In this document: positions 60,201-64,000 of the stretch, piece by piece | Numbering within the stretch: the first letter of the stretch is position 1 | Layout of the letters: each line of letters starts with the position of its first letter | Assembly (NCBI RefSeq): GCF_028389875.1 | Contig: NC_084671.1 | Coordinates: forward strand, 28,887,083 to 28,951,082 | Source: Rhea pennata | Taxonomy: Eukaryota; Chordata; Aves; Rheiformes; Rheidae | Reading direction: 5' to 3' | Length of the DNA stretch: 64,000 nt | Translations under genes and position numbers: made by a program | The notes under the pieces: generated by a model | Told to the model about the DNA's origin: nothing | What the model saw: only the letters and a program-made list of their open reading frames with translations | The model's database searches: none

Positions 60201-61498
60201 GGTCTGCAACCAAGCAAAGGGCAAGGAGGGCAGATGTCCTGGCTACCTTCTATCCCCTCCCCGCAATCTGAGGTTGTCGATCCATCCCGAGAGAGGAAAA
60301 GTTCTTGGAAACACCAGCAAAGACCCATGCACTTGGCTGGGCAGCAGAAATGAAACCGCTGAATAAGGATGACCTCTGGCAAGAGAGCGAAGTGCCCAAG
60401 AGAGAGTCCTGGCAGGACATTTGTGAAGAGAGGCCAAAGTCTCAAAAGTGACACTTTACTTAGAATTCTGCGTAAAGCGAAAGGGGACCTACTGCGTTTC
60501 AGGCAACAAGTGGCACCCACCAGACCCACCTCACGCAGCATGGCTGCAATGGCCCAAGCACGGCGTGTTCCTCACCTGTGCTCTGCGGGGTATTGGTTTT
60601 CAGACATCATCTTTGGCATGTGCATGGGCGGGTGAGGTGGCCGGGGCACGGCGAAGGTTTGCTGCCTCTGTTCCTGAAGAGGGTGAGGGGCTGGGGGAGC
60701 CCCCTGGAGTCGGGTGGCCGGGGTGGCATGGGCAGCAGCCTGAACGGCCGGGGCTGGCGGTGGGAGCGACGATCCCTGGTGGGCAGGAGACACTGGCGTG
60801 GCGGGCGGTGTTAATGGCTTGAACCCGGCGGGGGGCTTCCTGTCGTAGGCACTGCGGAGAGGAGAGGCGACAGGAGCGTCATGCGCAGGGACAGCGGCGC
60901 TGCCAGGGCTTTGCCTAGGACTGGTTGGTAGGAAACAACGCTAACGCAGTGGGACGGCTGCCAGCCCCAGGGGACCCTCATACTGCAGGGACTGACAACT
61001 GAGACAAGTTCCTGTGACGGGACCCAATGTCGCAGACAGTCGGAGCATCCCTCACCCTCCCGGTGCCCAAGCCTCATGGGCTTCCCACCCAAGATAGTCT
61101 GGTCTGGCCACCCGGGGCTCCCCACCCTTTAAGGGTGGAGGGCAGCCACATGGTACCTCTGGTCCCAGCAGCACACAGCATCCTCAAACGTCTCCAGATG
61201 TCTATATGGCATGGTAGGCTCTCATCCCAAAAGAAAGGCAAAGCCAAACCCAGCCACTGAGTACTTTCGGGGTTGGCAACACCTATGCAATGCTTCCCAC
61301 CACAGAGCCAAGGGTTCCCTTGAGATGTCCAAAACCAGTAGTACCCCAGGGCCCCATCTGCAACCTACCAGCAATTGTAGAGGCACTTGTCTCCATAGTT
61401 AGCGCAAAGAGCCTGCTCGTGGCTACAGGACGACAGCTCGGAGGAAGGGCTGTGCAGTTCCCGCTTGATCTTTGCCGGAGGTGGGGCGTGCAGGACCA
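54010..61498 (-). CDS. ETV5: ETV5 (ERM), PEA3-group ETS transcription factor; last eight coding exons, 5' partial
   Basis: Nuclear DNA-binding activator acting downstream of FGF/ERK signalling, binding GGAA/T sites through its ETS domain. Exons (descending) are 61498-61369, 60851-60576, 58719-58457, 57722-57660, 57469-57401, 57227-57058, 54882-54781 and 54231-54010. They join in frame to 430 residues plus stop. Human ETV5 has 432 residues over the same span of 510, so the first ~78 residues lie beyond the window. In visible numbering, the PEA3 N-terminal region is about 1-280 and the ETS domain about 286-368. The recognition helix is [13 protein letters not shown] with the two core Arg at 344 and 347. 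SUMO-type sites are IKRE, FKQE, IKQE and VKQE (Lys 11, 182, 212, 270). The C-terminal tail, ending LPYAEGFAY, separates ETV5 from ETV1 and ETV4. All introns are GT-AG. Confidence 0.96.
54232..54780 (-). other. ETV5: ETV5 last intron
   Basis: 549 bases, GT-AG. It contains an (AAAT)n/(AAAG)n microsatellite at 54507-54543 and otherwise nothing recognisable. Confidence 0.9.
54507..54543. repeat. (AAAT)n/(AAAG)n microsatellite
   Basis: About three AAAT units followed by six AAAG units in the last ETV5 intron. Confidence 0.92.
54781..54882 (-). CDS. ETV5: ETV5 exon with ETS recognition helix
   Basis: Encodes [20 protein letters not shown] and [14 protein letters not shown], exactly 34 codons between TCTCCAG and GTGATT. 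This is the DNA-contacting helix of the ETS domain, and both arginines that contact the GGA core are present. Confidence 0.97.
54883..57057 (-). other. ETV5: ETV5 intron inside the ETS domain
   Basis: 2175 bases, phase 0, between the two main ETS-domain exons. A G-rich run suited to quadruplex formation occurs at 55035-55061 on +. Long open frames occur on both strands at 55935-56697, but they look like chance. Confidence 0.9.
55035..55061 (+). repeat. G-run, possible G-quadruplex
   Basis: Eleven G, then AAGGGAAGGGAGGAGG. It has at least four G-tracts on the strand opposite to ETV5 transcription. Confidence 0.6.
57058..57227 (-). CDS. ETV5: ETV5 exon with first half of the ETS domain
   Basis: Acceptor GGAAGCAG and donor GTATGG, phase 0 at the 3' end. 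It encodes [19 protein letters not shown] and then the ETS start [15 protein letters not shown] through [16 protein letters not shown], with the conserved Trp residues of the domain core. Confidence 0.97.
57401..57469 (-). CDS. ETV5: ETV5 69-base exon ([20 protein letters not shown])
   Basis: Acceptor CTCCTAG and donor GTGAGA. The encoded acidic/aromatic segment [20 protein letters not shown] is strongly conserved in PEA3-group proteins just before the ETS domain. Confidence 0.95.
57660..57722 (-). CDS. ETV5: ETV5 63-base exon ([13 protein letters not shown]...)
   Basis: Short exon between CTTGCAG and GTGAGT encoding [20 protein letters not shown]. It fits the ETV5 sequence between the SUMO site and FSYEKD. 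Confidence 0.94.
57723..58456 (-). other. ETV5: ETV5 intron between the 263- and 63-base exons
   Basis: 734 bases, GC-rich, with a G-rich stretch near 58080-58130. The open + strand frames here are by-products of high GC. The two introns further 3' are only 190 and 173 bases. Confidence 0.9.
58457..58719 (-). CDS. ETV5: ETV5 exon ([17 protein letters not shown]... to RDYCIDS)
   Basis: The acceptor CCCGCCAG precedes GTTTCAGAGG. The exon contains two RQ(M/L)SEP repeats and the SUMO-type [11 protein letters not shown] and IKQEPRDYC. The donor is GTCGGT, with a rare C at +3, but the boundary fits the known exon junction (GACTCAG). It is very GC-rich. Confidence 0.94.
58720..60575 (-). other. ETV5: ETV5 intron between the proline-rich and 263-base exons
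   Basis: 1856 bases. GC-rich near the 3' exon (58730-59000), otherwise ordinary. No repeat was recognised. Confidence 0.9.
60576..60851 (-). CDS. ETV5: ETV5 proline-rich exon ([17 protein letters not shown]...)
   Basis: The acceptor CTCCGCAG precedes TGCCTACGACAGG and the donor GTGAGG follows CACAG. It encodes a Pro/Ala-rich low-complexity segment ending [10 protein letters not shown] and [15 protein letters not shown], which matches the ETV5 central region. Confidence 0.94.
60852..61368 (-). other. ETV5: ETV5 intron between the first two visible exons
   Basis: 517 bases, GT-AG, interrupting the Cys codon of the NCCAYDRK stretch. Nothing else was recognised. Confidence 0.9.
61369..61498 (-). 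CDS. ETV5: ETV5 exon encoding [16 protein letters not shown]... (visible residues 1-42)
   Basis: The acceptor CATTGCAG lies just above 61498 and the donor GTAGGT just below 61369; the exon starts two bases before a full codon. It contains the SUMO-type IKRE and the conserved [13 protein letters not shown]. It carries [13 protein letters not shown] where human, as I recall, has LGANYGEKCLYNY, giving two additional cysteines. Confidence 0.95.
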
Positions 61499-64000
61499 CT
61501 GCAATGAGAAAGAGGAGGATGCCAGTCACCTGTGCGCTGTCGACTTCCAGCCTTGACTCCATTGCCACAGGACCCGAGCTGGCACAGGAGAAGAGTACAG
61601 GCGATGCTACCGCTGGGTAGCATCTACTTGGGGTGCTCTCAGCACCCAATTCTGAGCAAAATTGACCCTGGGGACTAGGATAGCCACCTGGTTGGTTCTG
61701 GGCACCATTGACATCAGCCAGACACCCACACACACCCCCCAGAAGGGCAAAGCAAGAGCAGTCTCTGCGTGAAAGAGCCGGTGCCAGCCTTGCTCAGTAG
61801 TGGTAGACAGAAGGATCATTCACATCCCTAAGGTCAGGCTCTGCTCAAGGCCATCAGGCCACCAAGGCAGGGCAGGAGTGTGCTCCAGGAGACCTGTCTT
61901 TTTGGCCTGAAGCTGTTGGTGGACTACCAGCAGGCACAGCAGAATGCTCACCATCCCCTTGACCTGGGGCAATTCTCCTGTGGCAAAGAAGGTGGCCAAA
62001 TACACCTGCGGCAGGGAGAACAGCCACACAGTTCCTTGCAGGGGGTTATGCCACAAGCATCACAGCCCACTTTACCTTGCCTATTGCACCAAAGGACATT
62101 TGCCCCCAGGGGACCAAGCTACGGTGGCAGTCAGGGATGCAAGAGCTGGTACAACCAGCAAGCAGGGCCCTGCACATTTCCCAAGGACGCCGTCCTCAGT
62201 ACAGTCTCCGCTTGGCATGGACCATCTGCTCTGCTCCCCTGGGCACAACTGCGACAGGATGAGGAGATGAAGTTCACTTTGTAGCCCAGGGAAGAAGTGA
62301 AATCCTGTGGTTGCAGAAAAACTCGCAGAGGGACACCAAACAACTGTAGAAGAGCAGATATCTGGACTTCCTCAGTCACTTCAGCCATAGGCACCAGTTC
62401 TACACTGCAAGGTTTCAGAAAAAGACCTTCTGGGTTTACTGACTAGACCCCTCTGCACATTTAAGCCTCCTCTGAGCTAGCTTTGCTTGTGAATGAATTT
62501 TGGTTGCTCCACTGAGCAAGCAACAAAACACTGAACCCTTGACAGCATCCAGGAAGCTCACATCCCGCAGCAGGAGGGTTTAAGATTCCAGCTCTGTTCC
62601 CAGGTCAGCAACACAGAAAAAAAGAAAAAAGAAGAAATCCTTTCTGCATGCTGGGGCCAGCAGCTGCTGACCCTCCTTCAGCTGCAATCCAGCCTTAAGG
62701 AAGGGGGTGAGTAACAAAAGATGCCCACATGCAGTTGGGCTCCTGGACCTTAAAGGCTCACAAGGGGGATGCAGCAACCCATTTGCCCTTGATGGAGCAC
62801 ATCTGAAATAGCTGGCCAGAACCATGCTGAGAATTGGTGAGTGGTCCCAGAGGATCCACTTTTCTCCTGGAACTGGCCTGGACGAGGTGAATGGTATCCT
62901 ATCAGGCACAAGCTCAACCACCTGATCAAGGAGAGTCAGTCCTGGGACCTCCAGCAGATGGTGGGCAATGGAGAGCCGCAATTGGAAGGGTTCAACTGGC
63001 AAACATCCCATCAAACCCAAATCCTTCCTAGCCTCACGGAGCCTGCTCACTATATATAATTTTAAACCAACTAACGTGTGCTTAACCTAATCAACTTCTA
63101 AAAACAGACACTCTAGGAAAGGGAAAGCACGTCAGAGATCTTCACCTAAGCAGCGTCTGAACAAGGGAGCCAAGACTAATCGGAAACGGAGCATTAGCTC
63201 CATGCAAAGTCTAAACACAGCCCAGTTAAACCAGGATAGGAATGAATTGCTCCAGGACAACTGTTCACAGCTTGCCAGGTAATTAACTGCTCCCCTAATT
63301 TGTCAAAATCTTTAAAGAGCTGCTGATTCCCTCCTTACTTCCTCCCCCCCCACCACCACCAAACAGCCCAGCGCAGCTGGTGCCGAGGACATAAAAATCC
63401 TAGAGGAGTATTTGAAACATGAAGCCCAGGTTGTCTCTTCCTCAGTGCAGAGGCATGAGCGGTCCCTCGCGAGCACGGTCCCTCGCAGTCCTTTCAAGCA
63501 GAATTTATTCCCCTCCCACCCCCTCCAGCCCAAACAACCGAGTTTCTGCTGCCTTCAGCACTTCTAGCGTTAATCCCGGCCCGCGCAGAGGCTGCTAGGG
63601 CCCAGGCGCCCAGCAGGAAAGCGAAGGGGAACTTGCTTTGGAAAGGCTCCAGCTGCCTATCACACGGGCATGTTCCTCTCTAACAGTCTCCGTGTTGTTC
63701 GAGCTGGGTTGTTTTTCCGCCAGCTGCACAATGGGGTCTGGGTTATTCATTGAAAAAAATCTCCGCGCGGGCGCCGCCCTCCATTCACAAACAATTTGGA
63801 GCGCTCCATTCATTCAGCAGGGGGAATTAAAAAAAAATACGTATATTATTAGTTCCCCCCCCCCCCACCAAGAGCTTAACACTGCCATTCAAGAAAAGGG
63901 AAACGATACTTAAAAGACCGTAACAGGGACCAGCTGTCTGTGCAGAGAAGCCCGGACTTTGCGCGACGTTTGGATTCCTTACGTAAACATCGCGGGGCCA
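61499..64000 (-). other. ETV5: ETV5 intron upstream of the first visible exon, truncated by the window end
   Basis: No exon for the preceding ETV5 sequence (AQVPDDEQFVPDFQSDN type) could be found on the - strand, so the intron exceeds 2.5 kb. The last ~400 bases become CpG-rich (about 63590-64000) and contain a TTACGTAA palindrome at 63979-63986. C-runs lie at about 63342 and 63855. Confidence 0.8.

Overview
The window looks like nuclear DNA from a bird. It holds two spliced vertebrate genes with small exons and modest introns, long intergenic DNA, and many fragments of CR1 LINE 3' ends carrying the typical terminal ATTCTATG-type repeats in both orientations. Two short elements join a tRNA-Ile(AAU)-like head to a CR1 tail. 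tRNA-Ile/CR1 SINEs are known from passerine birds, so a passerine is possible, but the tail seen here is the common CR1 type and not the one I recall for the zebra finch SINE. The species is therefore left open; crocodilian or turtle is less likely.

Layout. Positions 1-3405 are upstream or 5' non-coding DNA with no gene I recognise. BOK (Bcl-2-related ovarian killer) lies on the + strand with four coding exons at 3406-3628, 8160-8288, 16433-16596 and 20712-20837. They join in frame to a complete 213-residue protein. A 3' UTR of about 1 kb ends near an AATAAA at 21824. From about 21.85 to 52.4 kb I see no functional gene. This stretch holds CR1 fragments, one of the two SINEs (50453), a probable Harbinger-type transposase relic (36.56-37.17 kb), an exact 56-base direct repeat and simple repeats. 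From 52.4 kb to the window end, ETV5 (PEA3-group ETS transcription factor) runs on the - strand. Its last eight coding exons encode 430 residues through the ETS domain to the stop codon, followed by a 1.6 kb 3' UTR. By comparison with the human protein, the first ~78 residues are encoded beyond 64000.

BOK and ETV5 are convergent (tail to tail), with about 30.6 kb between their predicted poly(A) sites. The two genes have unrelated roles: BOK is a mitochondrial/ER apoptosis effector, and ETV5 is a nuclear transcription factor acting downstream of FGF/ERK signalling. Nothing here suggests that they function together. Their human counterparts lie on different chromosomes (2q37 and 3q27), so the junction is of interest for genome evolution. 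No RNA gene with an intact sequence, no retroviral provirus and no prokaryote-type system was seen.
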